The notes under the pieces were generated by a model that was not told the DNA's origin, ran no database searches, and saw only the letters and a list, made by a program, of their open reading frames with translations. Source: an uncultured Oscillospiraceae bacterium (lineage in GTDB: Bacteria; Bacillota; Clostridia; Oscillospirales; Ruminococcaceae). From it: a stretch of 6,040 bases of DNA. The translations under genes were made by a program, and so were the position numbers. The number at the start of each line of letters is the position of its first letter. The stretch's first letter is position 1. Below, piece after piece: positions 6,020 to 6,040 of the stretch. Where the stretch lies: contig CAKSPC010000074.1 of assembly GCA_934481445.1 (NCBI GenBank), positions 1-6,040 of the forward strand. The letters run 5' to 3'.

Positions 6020-6040
6020 TGCCTCAGCTCTGCCGAGGCA
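6020..6040. other. Stem-loop at the right edge of the window
   Basis: TGCCTC (6020-6025) pairs with GAGGCA (6035-6040); two further inner pairs (GC with GC) are possible across an A-C mismatch. It runs to the last base, so whether a T run follows cannot be seen. It may be a second, tandem terminator for the + strand unit or the start of the next gene's control region. Confidence 0.4.

Overview
The window reads as one strand of a fairly GC-rich, tightly packed bacterial chromosome. Every supportable gene is on the + strand, with Shine-Dalgarno starts and junctions of 12 nt or less (one an overlap) inside two transcription units. Codon use mixes GC-rich third positions with frequent ATA (Ile) and AGA (Arg). 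Together with a PAS-type hybrid histidine kinase, a single-subunit PdxY-like kinase and a MoxR/DUF58 pair, this suggests a gut-type Clostridia (Oscillospiraceae/Ruminococcus-like) genome. That assignment is inference from style; there is no rRNA or other marker gene here.

Unit 1 (1-3625) starts with the 3' part of a hybrid sensor histidine kinase, cut by the left edge of the window (two PAS-like segments, HisKA, HATPase_c, C-terminal receiver). Twelve bases after its stop comes a pyridoxal/pyridoxamine kinase of the PdxK/PdxY family. This in turn overlaps by 8 nt a ten-helix EamA/DMT-family membrane transporter. No promoter or terminator is visible between the three, so they are probably co-transcribed. 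Coupling of the kinase and the transporter makes the transporter a candidate for vitamin B6 vitamer traffic, but that is a hypothesis.

The 160-base gap 3626-3785 is AT-rich and structured. It has a good sigma-70-type promoter (extended -10 TGCTATAAT). A perfect 12-bp inverted repeat covers the -10 box and is centred on the predicted transcription start. A perfect 14-bp hairpin lies in the roughly 120-nt leader that follows. This is the most notable non-coding structure in the window.

Unit 2 (3786-5932) is a MoxR-family AAA+ ATPase followed 8 nt later by a membrane-anchored DUF58 protein with a von Willebrand A-like region. This is a widespread pair thought to act in chaperone-like maturation of envelope proteins. 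The third partner often found in Firmicutes (a transglutaminase-like membrane protein) does not follow directly, because a cluster of hairpins, including a convincing intrinsic terminator, fills 5939-6040.

I see no mobile element, CRISPR array, tRNA or rRNA. The genes belong to known families. Novelty, if any, lies in the regulatory region at 3626-3785 and in the kinase/B6/transporter grouping.
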